NCBI GenBank assembly: GCA_049964535.1
Contig: JBMFXG010000090.1
Location: 1 to 10,419 of the forward strand
DNA from: JAJYZP01 sp049964535
GTDB lineage: Bacteria; Actinomycetota; Acidimicrobiia; Acidimicrobiales; Acidimicrobiaceae
Direction: 5' to 3'
DNA: 10,419 nucleotides
Part shown: one piece after another, positions 1 to 7,636 of the stretch
Numbering within the stretch: the first letter of the stretch is position 1
How the letters are laid out: each line of letters starts with the position of its first letter
The notes under the pieces: generated by a model
The model's database searches: none
The model's input: only the letters and a program-made list of their open reading frames with translations
Told to the model about the DNA's origin: nothing
Translations under genes and position numbers: made by a program

Positions 1-3000
1 AACGTAGGACTCCGTGATCGCTTCGTACATCCAATCCTCGATCACTCGAGCCGTTGCATCGTAACCAAAGACGTAGTCGACCGTGGCGGCCATCTCAAAG
101 GCGCCCTTATATCCGTGGTTCATCATCGAGGCGATCCACTTGGGATTGACCACCCGCGACCGGATGACCCGAGCAGCCTCTTCCTTCAACGATCGAACGA
201 CCGGCCGATCAACACGAGAGGAGTCCCCAAAATACGCTTTCGGAGAGGTGCCCGACAGCGAGCGAGCCGTTGCGATCATTCCACCGTGATCTTGGAGATA
301 ATCGTCAGAGTCGAAGATATCGTGCTCGCGATTGTCCTGATTCTTCGAGGCTATGTCGAGAGTTCTCAGCCTTGCAGCGAATCCCTCTCGCTCTGGAGCA
401 CCATCTTGGCCATGAGAGTAGGTGTAGCCTCCCCACGTAAGGTAGACCTCGGCGAGATCGTCATCGGAGCGCCAGTTCTTCGACTCAAGCAGCGGCAGAA
501 TTCCAGAGCCATACGCACGAAGCGGTGGCCCAAAGATCCGTGCCTCACCTCTCGAGGCGATCAAAGAGTTCATCTCGCTAGGCTCATCGAGCGCTTCAAC
601 GAGCGCATACGCCTCGTCTAAGAGAGCGATGGTCTGAGGGAAGGCATCTCGAAAAAATCCAGATATCCGACAAGTGACGTCGATTCTTGGACGTCGGAGC
701 TGATCGAGCGGGATCACCTCAAGGCCAACGACCCTCTGAGACGATGGACCCCACTTCGGTCTCACTCCCAGCAAGGAGAGCACCTGGGAGATGTCGTCTC
801 CACCGGTGCGTATCGCTGCTGTACCCCAGATCACGACCCCAACCGAGCTTGGATAGTTGCCCTCCTCGCTACGGTAACGTTCAATCAATCCTTCAGCAAG
901 CCGCTCGCCAACTTCGTAGGAGAGCCTCGTCGGAATAGCTCGAGGGTCAAGAGAGTAGAAGTTCCGTCCGGTCGGTAAGGTGTTACTCATGCCGCGAGTT
1001 GGCGATCCAGATGGTCCACTCGGTACGCTCTGTCCGTTCAGGGCCGCGAGCAGATTCGTCATCTCATCCTCGGTCGACAAGAGCGCTGGCACCAAGAACG
1101 AACAGACCCACTCCAGCGTCGGGATCATCTCTGCCGGTGCTAGCTGCACGCAGTGAGGATCAAAGTTTGCTTCCGAGAGCCGGGTCAATTCGTACGTTAC
1201 GAGCTCATCGATCGCATCGGTCGCTCGGCGCCCTAGCGAATCCGATGACTCAATGCCGAGAGCATCTGCTGCGAGCGTACGAAGAGAGGCGATTTCGCCG
1301 TGATCTACCCGACAGATACTCGCTACCATGTCGACGAGCGCCTGTCCTCGAGGAGCCTCACCGAGGGTGTGGAGCCCGCCACGAATCAGTGCGTCTTTGA
1401 TCTCGCAGAGGTATCCATCTACCTCCGTCAGAAAACCATCGAAGTCGCTGGAGTCAAAATCTGGATCTGAGACCACTCCGAGTTCGCTTGCAATCTCTGC
1501 CTCAACGAGGAGCGCCCAGATCTCTTCTCGTATGCGTGGTAGCTTCGATGGATCTAATGAGAGAATTCGCTGATGTTCGTCGAGCAGAGCTTCAAGGTCA
1601 GAGAGATGCCCATAGGTATCGGCTCTCGTCATCGGAGGGATCAGATGGCCGATCAGCGTGGCGTGCATGCGACGCTTTGCCTGGGTTCCCTCTCCAGGAT
1701 CGTTGATCACAAACGGGTAGATCACCGGCATTGCGCCGATAGCCACATCTGGATAACAAAGAGCAGAGAGGCCGACGCTCTTACCGGGCAACCACTCAAG
1801 AGTTCCGTGCTTTCCAAGATGGATCACGGCATGAACACCCTCGACCTCCTCGAGGTAGTGGTAGAAGGCAAGGTAGTGGTGGGACGGTGGGAGCTCAGGT
1901 GAGTGGTAGATCGCAATGGGATTTTCACCAAAGCCACGCGGTGGCTGGATGGCCACGATCACATTACCAAAACGTAGACCTGGAAATCGAAACAGACCAT
2001 CGGAGACGTAGGTCGTACCCGGAGCACTACCGTGAGACTCCAAGAGCTCCTCTTGTATCGAGAGCGGCAGGGAGGCAAGATACTCGTCGTAGCTATCGGT
2101 TGCAAGACTCAACGCGTGATCGACTCCGTTGCCTACTTTCGTCGGATCCCGAACATCCACGGTCTCGCCCAGGAGCGCCATAAGTTCATCGGAGGTCTCG
2201 GGAAGATCGGCGACGAGGTAGCCCGCTGATCGCAATCGATCGAGCAACAAGATCGCCGATGCAGGCGAGTCGAGTCCGACGGCGTTGCCGAGACGAGACT
2301 TCTTCGTCGGATACGCGGAGAGAACGATCGCTATCTTTTTCTCCTCATTCGCCAGCGACCGCAACGATGCTAGGTTCCAAGCTAGATGGGCCAGTCTCGC
2401 CGTTCTCTCCGGATCAGTTCGATAGGCGTAGATCTCGGTCCCGAACTGATCATCGTCGTCGATCATCTCCTTAAATGCAAAGGGGAACGTGATGATCCTC
2501 CCATCGAACTCTGGGATCGCGACATTCATAGCAACATCTGCAGGACGGAGTCCGTGATCGGACTGCTCCCAGACCTCTCGAGAGCTGGTCGCCACGATGC
2601 CCTGGATCACGGGACACCCTAGAGTCTCAAACTCGGGACTTTCCCACAGCGAGCTCGCGTCATCAAAGCTCCCCGAGGCCCACACCGTGGTAATGACCGC
2701 ATCGGGAGCGACCGAGCGCAAGAGCCCAAGCGGAGAGGCAACACTCTCAGAGCTCTCGCCTCCTGCTCCACGAAGTGAGTACACGTAGATCGAGACGACG
2801 TTAGCACCACGTTCCAACAGAGCGAGAGCAAGATCGTCAACAAAGGCAGTATTGCCTGCGATGAGGTGCGCTCGGTAGAAGACGATCGCCACGGTCGGCG
2901 CTCCAGGTCTTCCGCAGTGTTGCTGAGAGTAGATTCCGACCTGTGGTATGACCTTGGGAGCCTCGAAGCCGCACCCCGTGCCAAGGATAGTATCGGAGAC

Positions 3001-3375
3001 AAAAAGTAAGAGATTGCGGTAGTTCGCAAGACCGCCATTGACGAGATAGGAGAAGGCTGTCTTCCATAGCCCTCCTTGGATGCTGGAAAGTTCGACCATC
3101 TCGGGGTCGACCTGTGCATCACCGGGGAAGCAGAGAAGTGGAATCTGTCGTACTGCCAACGCGCTAGCCCAAGATCGCAGCTCTGGGAACGCTCTGAGAC
3201 CACCGAGGACTCGAACGATGACGAGCGAGGCATCAGAGGAGAGCGCTTCGAGATCTACCACCGCACTCTGTGCTCGTGCGACTAACTCTGGGACCTCAGC
3301 AGGAAGGTCTTCCCAGATACTGCGGAGCGCAAGGAGCTCCGTATCTGCATTCGAGACAAAAACTATCGTACCCAT
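1..3375 (-). CDS. cobN: Cobaltochelatase large subunit CobN, C-terminus cut by window edge
   Basis: CobN is the large, porphyrin-binding subunit of the ATP-dependent cobaltochelatase that inserts Co2+ into hydrogenobyrinic acid a,c-diamide in the cytoplasm. The frame is open for 1125 codons from ATG 3375 to the window edge. Family hallmarks run in order: an N-terminal VFVSNADTELLALR; the signature HLGKHGTLEWLPGK at about residues 519-532; TGRNFYSLDP at about 802-811; WGTAAIRTGGDD at about 850-861; SGFFRDAFP; and near the edge MMNHGYKGAFEMAATVDYVFG. CobN proteins usually have about 1200-1300 residues, so roughly 80-150 residues probably lie outside the window. The start is chosen because GGAG stands 6 nt before the ATG and the N-terminus matches the family; an in-frame GTG directly before it is a weaker option. 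It is the fifth biosynthetic gene of the minus-strand operon and lies 180 bp after cobQ. The AAA+ partner subunits (CobS/CobT-type chelatase or ChlI/ChlD-like) are not in the window. No frameshift or internal stop is seen. Confidence 0.97.
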   Translation of the reverse strand, partial: MGTIVFVSNADTELLALRSIWEDLPAEVPELVARAQSAVVDLEALSSDASLVIVRVLGGLRAFPELRSWASALAVRQIPLLCFPGDAQVDPEMVELSSIQGGLWKTAFSYLVNGGLANYRNLLLFVSDTILGTGCGFEAPKVIPQVGIYSQQHCGRPGAPTVAIVFYRAHLIAGNTAFVDDLALALLERGANVVSIYVYSLRGAGGESSESVASPLGLLRSVAPDAVITTVWASGSFDDASSLWESPEFETLGCPVIQGIVATSSREVWEQSDHGLRPADVAMNVAIPEFDGRIITFPFAFKEMIDDDDQFGTEIYAYRTDPERTARLAHLAWNLASLRSLANEEKKIAIVLSAYPTKKSRLGNAVGLDSPASAILLLDRLRSAGYLVADLPETSDELMALLGETVDVRDPTKVGNGVDHALSLATDSYDEYLASLPLSIQEELLESHGSAPGTTYVSDGLFRFPGLRFGNVIVAIQPPRGFGENPIAIYHSPELPPSHHYLAFYHYLEEVEGVHAVIHLGKHGTLEWLPGKSVGLSALCYPDVAIGAMPVIYPFVINDPGEGTQAKRRMHATLIGHLIPPMTRADTYGHLSDLEALLDEHQRILSLDPSKLPRIREEIWALLVEAEIASELGVVSDPDFDSSDFDGFLTEVDGYLCEIKDALIRGGLHTLGEAPRGQALVDMVASICRVDHGEIASLRTLAADALGIESSDSLGRRATDAIDELVTYELTRLSEANFDPHCVQLAPAEMIPTLEWVCSFLVPALLSTEDEMTNLLAALNGQSVPSGPSGSPTRGMSNTLPTGRNFYSLDPRAIPTRLSYEVGERLAEGLIERYRSEEGNYPSSVGVVIWGTAAIRTGGDDISQVLSLLGVRPKWGPSSQRVVGLEVIPLDQLRRPRIDVTCRISGFFRDAFPQTIALLDEAYALVEALDEPSEMNSLIASRGEARIFGPPLRAYGSGILPLLESKNWRSDDDLAEVYLTWGGYTYSHGQDGAPEREGFAARLRTLDIASKNQDNREHDIFDSDDYLQDHGGMIATARSLSGTSPKAYFGDSSRVDRPVVRSLKEEAARVIRSRVVNPKWIASMMNHGYKGAFEMAATVDYVFGYDATARVIEDWMYEAITESYV

Positions 3376-3427
3376 CACTATCTCCACTCTCGTTGTCGGG
3401 CGTGGCCACCGGTCGGTCTTCCCGTTC

Positions 3428-3544
3428 TCATGGCAGTTGTAAACCCTCGCCTAACCGCTCAAACGCACCCACGCCGTGCTCGTGCGCCAAGTGACCCTCC
3501 TCTGAAGTGCCATGCCACAGAGAGATCTGCTTCCATCGATCCAC
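3428..3544 (-). CDS. Possible small ORF, 38 codons, between cobQ and cobN
   Basis: This is a candidate only, and I do not recognise the product. From GTG 3544 the frame reads MDRWKQISLWHGTSEEGH, then LAHEHGVGAFERLGEGLQLP, then TGA. A GAGGG motif stands 5 nt before this GTG. A second in-frame start, TTG 3490, has an even better ribosome-binding motif (GAGGAGGG, 4 nt spacing) and would give about 20 residues. The peptide has four His and several acidic residues, no membrane segment and no cysteine. It sits in the 180-bp gap after cobQ and ends 52 bp before the cobN start, in the same direction, so it could be co-translated. It may instead be untranslated leader that is open by chance, which is common for an ORF this short. 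No known small cobalt protein (for example CbtB) matches by eye. Confidence 0.22.
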   Translation of the reverse strand: MDRWKQISLWHGTSEEGHLAHEHGVGAFERLGEGLQLP

Positions 3545-3555
3545 TCGCACCCTCA

Positions 3556-5103
3556 CTACCACTGGATCGCGACCTTCGCAGCACGAGCAAAGATAGCCTC
3601 GCAGTCAAGAGAGGAATCGAGCAGATCAGCGAGTTCATCGATCGATCGCTCTTGGGAGCGTGAGAACTGCAACCGCGAGGTGAACTCCTTCGACCGAGCG
3701 TGTGCGATCTTGGTCAGGAAGGCCGCTCGATGGCGATCGGCATCAAAGACTCCATGGAGCGAGACGCCAAAGACGTGCTCCGTGGAATCGATCGCTCCAT
3801 CTTCAATCACCGCAGTAGTCTCCCCGAAGGCGGTAGCATCCAGCTCTTGGTTCTCGAGCTCCGTTGCAGGATCGGCCCGAAGTAGCAGCCACGCCCTACC
3901 ACCCGTGCGATGGGATACACCGTGATGAATGTGGTAGCCAGCCACGTCCTCATTATTGATCGTTGAGCTTCCACTCAGCCGCCGAGTGACCTTGGTCCGA
4001 CCAAAGACCGTTCGAATCGGCAAGAGGTCGAGACCCTCAACCTCATCTACGTCAGACTCGACGCCATCTCGAATACTTTCACCGAGTATCTGGTAGCCGC
4101 CACAGATCCCAACGACGAAGCCACCACCTCCCAACAACCGTCGAATCGCACGGTCCAATGCTCGAGATCGCATCCACAACAGATCCGAAACAGTGCTCTT
4201 CGAGCCCGGCACAATACAGAGATCGAGACCCTCGAGTTGATCGGAACTATCGACATAGGAGACGTCGAGATCACCTTCGCCGAACAGCGGATCAAAATCG
4301 GTAAAGTTTGCGATATGAGGCAGGGCGATGACGCCGATTCGGAGCTTCGACCCAGCTCCAAGTCGATACTGAAAGCCCTCCCTCCGAAGTGCCATGGAGT
4401 CCTCTTCGGGAAGCGTGATCGAAGCGTAGGGAATAGTCCCGAAGTACGTCGTTTCGCATCGACGTACTATCTCATCGATGCCCGAAAGCAGTAGCGTCGG
4501 ATCGCCTCGAAACTTGTTGATGATAAAACCTTCGAGGTGTCCTCGATAGCGCTCAGGCAAAATACCGTAGGTTCCAAAAATCTGCGCAAAGACTCCACCT
4601 AGCTCGATATCGCCCACGAGAATCGATCCGATCCCAAGGCGATCGGCAAGCCGTAGATTGACGATATCTGAGTCCAAGAGGTTGATCTCCGCCGGAGAGC
4701 CCGCACCCTCTAACAGGACGAGGTCACAGGAGGACGCGAGCTCCCGGAAGCTCTCCACCACGAGGTCAAAGAGCTCGTTTTTCTTCGCATAGTACTCCGA
4801 AGCACTCAACGAGCGCCACGGTCGGCCCCGTACCACGACCTGTGACTCCATCACCGAGGTCGGCTTGAGGAGTATGGGATTCATTGAAACCGTAGCGTCG
4901 ACGCCACAGGCCACCGCCTGGGTGTACTGAGCTCGTCCAATCTCGTGGCCAGAGCGGGTCACTGCAGCATTGAGCGCCATATTTTGAGCCTTGAACGGCG
5001 CAACACGAATACCCTGCCGCAGCGCTAGGCGTCCGAGCGCCGTCACTACGGTGGACTTACCAGCCGACGACGAGGTCCCCGTTATCATGAGGGCCTTAGT
5101 CAT
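3556..5103 (-). CDS. cobQ: Cobyric acid synthase (adenosylcobyric acid synthase)
   Basis: CobQ (CbiP) is the glutamine-dependent amidotransferase that uses ATP to amidate the b, d, e and g side chains of adenosylcobyrinic acid a,c-diamide, giving adenosylcobyric acid. The 515-residue product has the usual two domains. The N-terminal dethiobiotin-synthetase-like ATPase carries GTSSSAGKST (residues 9-18), then QNMALNAAVTRSGHEIGRAQ, and later EGAGSPAEINL. The C-terminal class I glutaminase domain carries GICGGYQILGE with nucleophile Cys334, a GYHIHHG motif, and LHGVFD with the expected catalytic His450. ATG 5103 is chosen over an upstream in-frame ATG at 5157 because MTKALMITGTSS matches the family N-terminus and GGCGAGGG lies just before it. 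The extra 18 residues of the longer version are basic, lack family character and lie inside cbiB. The start overlaps the end of cbiB by 8 bp (ATGACTAA), suggesting coupled translation. Confidence 0.97.
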   Translation of the reverse strand: MTKALMITGTSSSAGKSTVVTALGRLALRQGIRVAPFKAQNMALNAAVTRSGHEIGRAQYTQAVACGVDATVSMNPILLKPTSVMESQVVVRGRPWRSLSASEYYAKKNELFDLVVESFRELASSCDLVLLEGAGSPAEINLLDSDIVNLRLADRLGIGSILVGDIELGGVFAQIFGTYGILPERYRGHLEGFIINKFRGDPTLLLSGIDEIVRRCETTYFGTIPYASITLPEEDSMALRREGFQYRLGAGSKLRIGVIALPHIANFTDFDPLFGEGDLDVSYVDSSDQLEGLDLCIVPGSKSTVSDLLWMRSRALDRAIRRLLGGGGFVVGICGGYQILGESIRDGVESDVDEVEGLDLLPIRTVFGRTKVTRRLSGSSTINNEDVAGYHIHHGVSHRTGGRAWLLLRADPATELENQELDATAFGETTAVIEDGAIDSTEHVFGVSLHGVFDADRHRAAFLTKIAHARSKEFTSRLQFSRSQERSIDELADLLDSSLDCEAIFARAAKVAIQW

Positions 5104-6118
5104 GAGAGCCCTCGCCTTCGCTCTGTTGGATCGGGCCTTGCGAACGCCAACGGCCACGGATCAAGAGCGTCACCATCTCCATAGAGGCAAAAGCCATCAG
5201 ACAGTCGCGCGTCATCTTCCGGGAGAGTGCGACCGCACCTGCGATATCTTCGACCGAGGGAGCGGGGCCGTCGCCGAGAAGCACTCGCTCCTCCACCCGG
5301 TCGCCATAGACATTGCGCCCACCGAGCGTCACGCCGAGCTTGACTGCGAAGGCGGCCTCGATCACACCTGCATTCGGTGAAGGGTGTTTTCGTGCGCTCG
5401 ACCAAGCCCGACGGAGCGCTTGGCGCTGCCCTTGGGAAAAGCGCAGCGAGACGAGGAGTGCACCGAGACGGGAGACGGGCAGATTGGCTACATCATCGAG
5501 CCTGGCGGCAAACCAACCAAAACGCTCAAACTCCGGCGTACGGTGTCCAAACATGGCATCCATGGTGTTGATTGCACGATAGAGAAGGGCACCGGTCGGT
5601 CCGAAGAGAGCACCATACAATAGGGGGCCAACGACGCCATCGGCCGTGTTCTCCGCTACCGACTCGACGACCGCACGACAGATCTCACTCTCGTCGAGTT
5701 CGCTGGTCTTTCGACCTACGATCTCGCCACAGCGCTTGCGAGCCGCATCGAGATCTCCGTTCCGTACGAGTTCGCCGATCTCAAGAGCAGTACGTTGCAG
5801 CTGAGCCTCCCCGACGGTCATCCAGGTCGAGATAGCTAAAGCACTACTTCGTCCGCCAATCGCTGCGCCCAACAACGTGGTGAGTCCGAGTCCCACGCTG
5901 CAGAGCAACGCACCTCGGAGACGAGTGTCCGCCCAGCCATAGTCCGTCAACGTCTCCATCACCGAACCGAAGATCGCTACGGGATGTCTGCTCGAGGGCG
6001 GATCTCCGAAGACTTGGTCTGCCAACCTTCCCATCGCAAGGGCTGCACTCCTACTCTGGGTCAATCGTTGCATCAGTTGACTTGTATGAGCGGTCTTCAC
6101 AACTCCCTCTCGCTTCAT
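5096..6118 (-). CDS. cbiB: Adenosylcobinamide-phosphate synthase CbiB (CobD type), membrane protein
   Basis: CbiB (CobD in the aerobic nomenclature) is an integral membrane enzyme that attaches (R)-1-amino-2-propanol or its phosphate to the f side chain of adenosylcobyric acid, forming adenosylcobinamide (phosphate). Visible family blocks, numbered from ATG 6118, are FGDPPSSRHPVAIFG (37-51), ESVAENTADGVVGPLLY (152-168), NTMDAMFGHR (184-193), FGWFAARLDDVANLPVSRL (200-218) and HPSPNAG (245-251), with hydrophobic stretches between. At 340 residues it is slightly longer than the usual 310-320. ATG 6118 forms an ATGA overlap with the cobS stop but has no clear ribosome-binding motif. GTG 6100, preceded by AGAGG, or ATG 6073 would also retain all conserved blocks, so the exact start is open. 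Longer versions reaching 6259 would lie deep inside cobS and are unlikely. It lies third in the operon, between cobS and cobQ. Confidence 0.95.
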   Translation of the reverse strand: MKREGVVKTAHTSQLMQRLTQSRSAALAMGRLADQVFGDPPSSRHPVAIFGSVMETLTDYGWADTRLRGALLCSVGLGLTTLLGAAIGGRSSALAISTWMTVGEAQLQRTALEIGELVRNGDLDAARKRCGEIVGRKTSELDESEICRAVVESVAENTADGVVGPLLYGALFGPTGALLYRAINTMDAMFGHRTPEFERFGWFAARLDDVANLPVSRLGALLVSLRFSQGQRQALRRAWSSARKHPSPNAGVIEAAFAVKLGVTLGGRNVYGDRVEERVLLGDGPAPSVEDIAGAVALSRKMTRDCLMAFASMEMVTLLIRGRWRSQGPIQQSEGEGSHD

Positions 6119-6846
6119 CGCCCGAGCCCAGCAAGGACCAGGAGTCCACCGACCTCGCCAACGACGGACGACGCACCTAAAACGTCCCCAGTCAACCCTC
6201 CAAGACGTCGCCCGGCCAACACCTGCAGCGCTGTTCCTACGACGCCCACTGCAGCACACGAGCCAAGGCCAGCCACAAGACCTGAGCTGACGACCTGTGC
6301 CACCACTCCAACCACGGCACCGATCCCGAGCACCACGTACGTACCAACTCGAAGCGGAGGATCCTGAAAGAGCGCCACCAGCCCAGTCGTCTTCGCTGGC
6401 GCTTGCATCAACAGCCCGATCGATAGCGTTACCCGACTCAGAACGGTTACTCCTATGAGTTCGCCGACCGCAGCGTGCAGATCACTGAGGATCGCAACCC
6501 GAAGAAGAACCGTAATTATTAAGGTCAAGGCTCCAAGTGCGCCGATCCGTGGATCCCCCATAATCTCCCGGCGGCGCGCAGCGTCGACGCCATGTACGAA
6601 AAGGCCGTCCGCTAGGTCCCCAACGCCGTCGTAGTGCAGGCCACGCGTGAGGATGACTTCGACACCAACACACAGTGTCGCTCCGACCACCGGTCCCCAT
6701 ATCGCAGTCCCAATCGTCCAAATCAGCCCGATGACCACTCCAACGAGCAGGCCGGCACACCAAAAGAAACCAACAGAACCTGAGCCGAGTTCACCTCCTG
6801 CCGGCAAGATCGTAAGAAACGCCAGTGCGGACCGCAGAGAGCTCAT
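6115..6846 (-). CDS. cobS: Adenosylcobinamide-GDP ribazoletransferase (cobalamin 5'-phosphate synthase)
   Basis: CobS (CobV in Pseudomonas-type naming) is a polytopic membrane enzyme. It joins adenosylcobinamide-GDP to alpha-ribazole or its phosphate, releasing GMP, in the final lower-ligand assembly step. The 243-residue product has the family N-terminus LRSALAFLTILP, the Mg-binding signature HYDGVGDLADG (71-81), MGDPRIGALG (96-105) and a C-terminal GGLTGDVLGA (216-225), separated by several hydrophobic segments. The length is normal for the family, about 240-270. ATG 6846 overlaps the cobU stop by one base (TGATG). A GTG one codon earlier (6849) is an alternative giving a GTGA overlap. Both arrangements fit reinitiation after cobU. 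The gene ends overlapping the cbiB ATG. Despite the shared symbol, it is unrelated to the CobS chelatase subunit that partners CobN. Confidence 0.96.
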   Translation of the reverse strand: MSSLRSALAFLTILPAGGELGSGSVGFFWCAGLLVGVVIGLIWTIGTAIWGPVVGATLCVGVEVILTRGLHYDGVGDLADGLFVHGVDAARRREIMGDPRIGALGALTLIITVLLRVAILSDLHAAVGELIGVTVLSRVTLSIGLLMQAPAKTTGLVALFQDPPLRVGTYVVLGIGAVVGVVAQVVSSGLVAGLGSCAAVGVVGTALQVLAGRRLGGLTGDVLGASSVVGEVGGLLVLAGLGR

Positions 6847-7451
6847 CACAGCTTCAGCCCGAGGTCAGACCGGGCAACCTCACCACGAGAGAGTGTGAGC
6901 GCCTGACCTGCTACCACGAAGAAGACCTGGTCACAGTGGGAAGCAATCTCTTGATTGACCGAGCCGTGAAGGTCGACAAAGCGTCGACCAACCTCGGTCA
7001 AGGGGTGAGGAGCAAGACCGACCTCTTCAGAGACGATCACCACTGGGACGCTAGCTACCGCCAAAGCGTGCGCAAGTGCTCCACAGGCTCGTTCGAACTT
7101 ACTACTGTCAGAGGTCGTAGCATCCACTGCGACGTCATCACCGCCAGCGTCTCCCAAGAGTCCCATCGAGACGCTCCCGAGGGACTCCACCAAGACCGGG
7201 CGATCACCGTGAAGGATATGGCGGCAGATCTCTTGCAAACCGGACTCGGTCGAGCCATCGATCTCTACGGTCTCCCACGTCACAGGTCGCCGACGCTGAT
7301 GCGTCAGGATACGGCGGTTGAACTTCTCGTCCAGACTCCGACCCGAAGTCGCGACGTACAGAACGCTCGAGGAACCTAAAAGCTCCTCAGCGAAACGAGA
7401 CTTACCCGACCTCGTGCCACCAAGCACGAGGATCTTTTTGACGGCTCCCAC
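6846..7451 (-). CDS. cobU: Adenosylcobinamide kinase / adenosylcobinamide-phosphate guanylyltransferase
   Basis: CobU (CobP) is a cytoplasmic bifunctional enzyme. It phosphorylates adenosylcobinamide and then transfers GMP to give adenosylcobinamide-GDP, the substrate of CobS. From GTG 7451 the product has 201 residues. It has the P-loop GGTRSGKS (11-18) and the guanylylation-region motif HQRRRPVTWETVE starting at His51, equivalent by position to the active-site His46 of the Salmonella enzyme. LVES with Glu89 corresponds to the conserved acidic residue after strand 3, and SEEVGL (141-146) to the NEVG block. The end is RRFVDLHGSVNQEIA and VFFVVAG. An in-frame extension upstream to ATG 7544 is rejected because its Arg-rich 31 residues would be encoded by the riboswitch aptamer, and GGGGAG stands 4 nt before GTG 7451. 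It is the first gene of the operon and the one directly behind the riboswitch. Confidence 0.95.
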   Translation of the reverse strand: MGAVKKILVLGGTRSGKSRFAEELLGSSSVLYVATSGRSLDEKFNRRILTHQRRRPVTWETVEIDGSTESGLQEICRHILHGDRPVLVESLGSVSMGLLGDAGGDDVAVDATTSDSSKFERACGALAHALAVASVPVVIVSEEVGLAPHPLTEVGRRFVDLHGSVNQEIASHCDQVFFVVAGQALTLSRGEVARSDLGLKL

Positions 7452-7455
7452 GCAT

Positions 7456-7461
7456 CTCCCC
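7456..7461 (-). promoter_or_regulatory. Ribosome binding site of cobU
   Basis: On the minus strand GGGGAG lies 4 nt before GTG 7451 and about 17 nt after the end of the riboswitch aptamer. It supports the short cobU start. It is also the most likely element hidden or exposed by the riboswitch, since no uridine-tailed terminator hairpin is visible between aptamer and start. Confidence 0.6.
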
Positions 7462-7477
7462 ACTCGCAGACTCTCGC

Positions 7478-7634
7478 GCCTCGGTTTCCTGACTTCTAGG
7501 TCACTGCCGTCGCTCGCCTTCCAGCTTCTGCGTCGCCGTGGCATCTGAGCATGACTACCTAGTTACAGTTGCGGGCCAGCTCTGGATTTTCACCAGATTC
7601 CCCGAAGTGCTCTGCCAAGATACTACCGTAAAGG
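7478..7634 (-). promoter_or_regulatory. Cobalamin riboswitch (RF00174-type aptamer) controlling the cobU operon
   Basis: The minus strand shows the conserved cobalamin aptamer elements in the correct order. GGGGAA is at 7603-7598. The P4 hairpin is TCTGG / CCAGA (7597-7593 with 7585-7581) around a TGAAAAT loop. The P5 region GCTGGCCCGCAACTGTAA is at 7580-7563. P6 has GCCAC (7542-7538) with TGGAAGGC (7523-7516). The B12 box AGTCAGGAAACC is at 7494-7483. The closing P1 helix can form between CGGT (7628-7625) and ACCG (7485-7482), extended by CCT / AGG around a bulge. Binding of adenosylcobalamin in this family lowers expression of the downstream gene. Here that is cobU 27 nt further on, with cobS, cbiB and cobQ following as overlapping genes. 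Absence of a terminator and the nearby GGGGAG favour control of translation start; that part is inference. Confidence 0.93.
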
Positions 7635-7636
7635 AG
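7631..7636 (+). promoter_or_regulatory. Unusual ribosome-binding-like motif abutting the cobO start
   Basis: AAGGAG directly abuts the ATG at 7637 with no spacer, which is shorter than the usual 5-9 nt. No other in-frame ATG, GTG or TTG is placed better downstream. The same bases, read on the other strand, form the edge of the riboswitch P1 helix. The motif may therefore be poorly used, or cobO may be translated from a very short leader. Confidence 0.35.

Noticed and set aside
115..3285. Many plus-strand open frames opposite cobN, such as 115-621 and 2032-2229
   Set aside because: They lie antisense to a frame with strong CobN conservation, show no recognisable motifs, and are Arg/Ser-rich as expected for shadow frames in GC-rich DNA.
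3376..3555. Possible second cobalamin riboswitch upstream of cobN, suggested by GGGAAG followed by CCGGTGG on the minus strand
   Set aside because: There is no B12 box, no CCCGCAACTGT-like P5 region, and the motif lies only about 30 nt from the cobN start, leaving no room for the rest of the aptamer.
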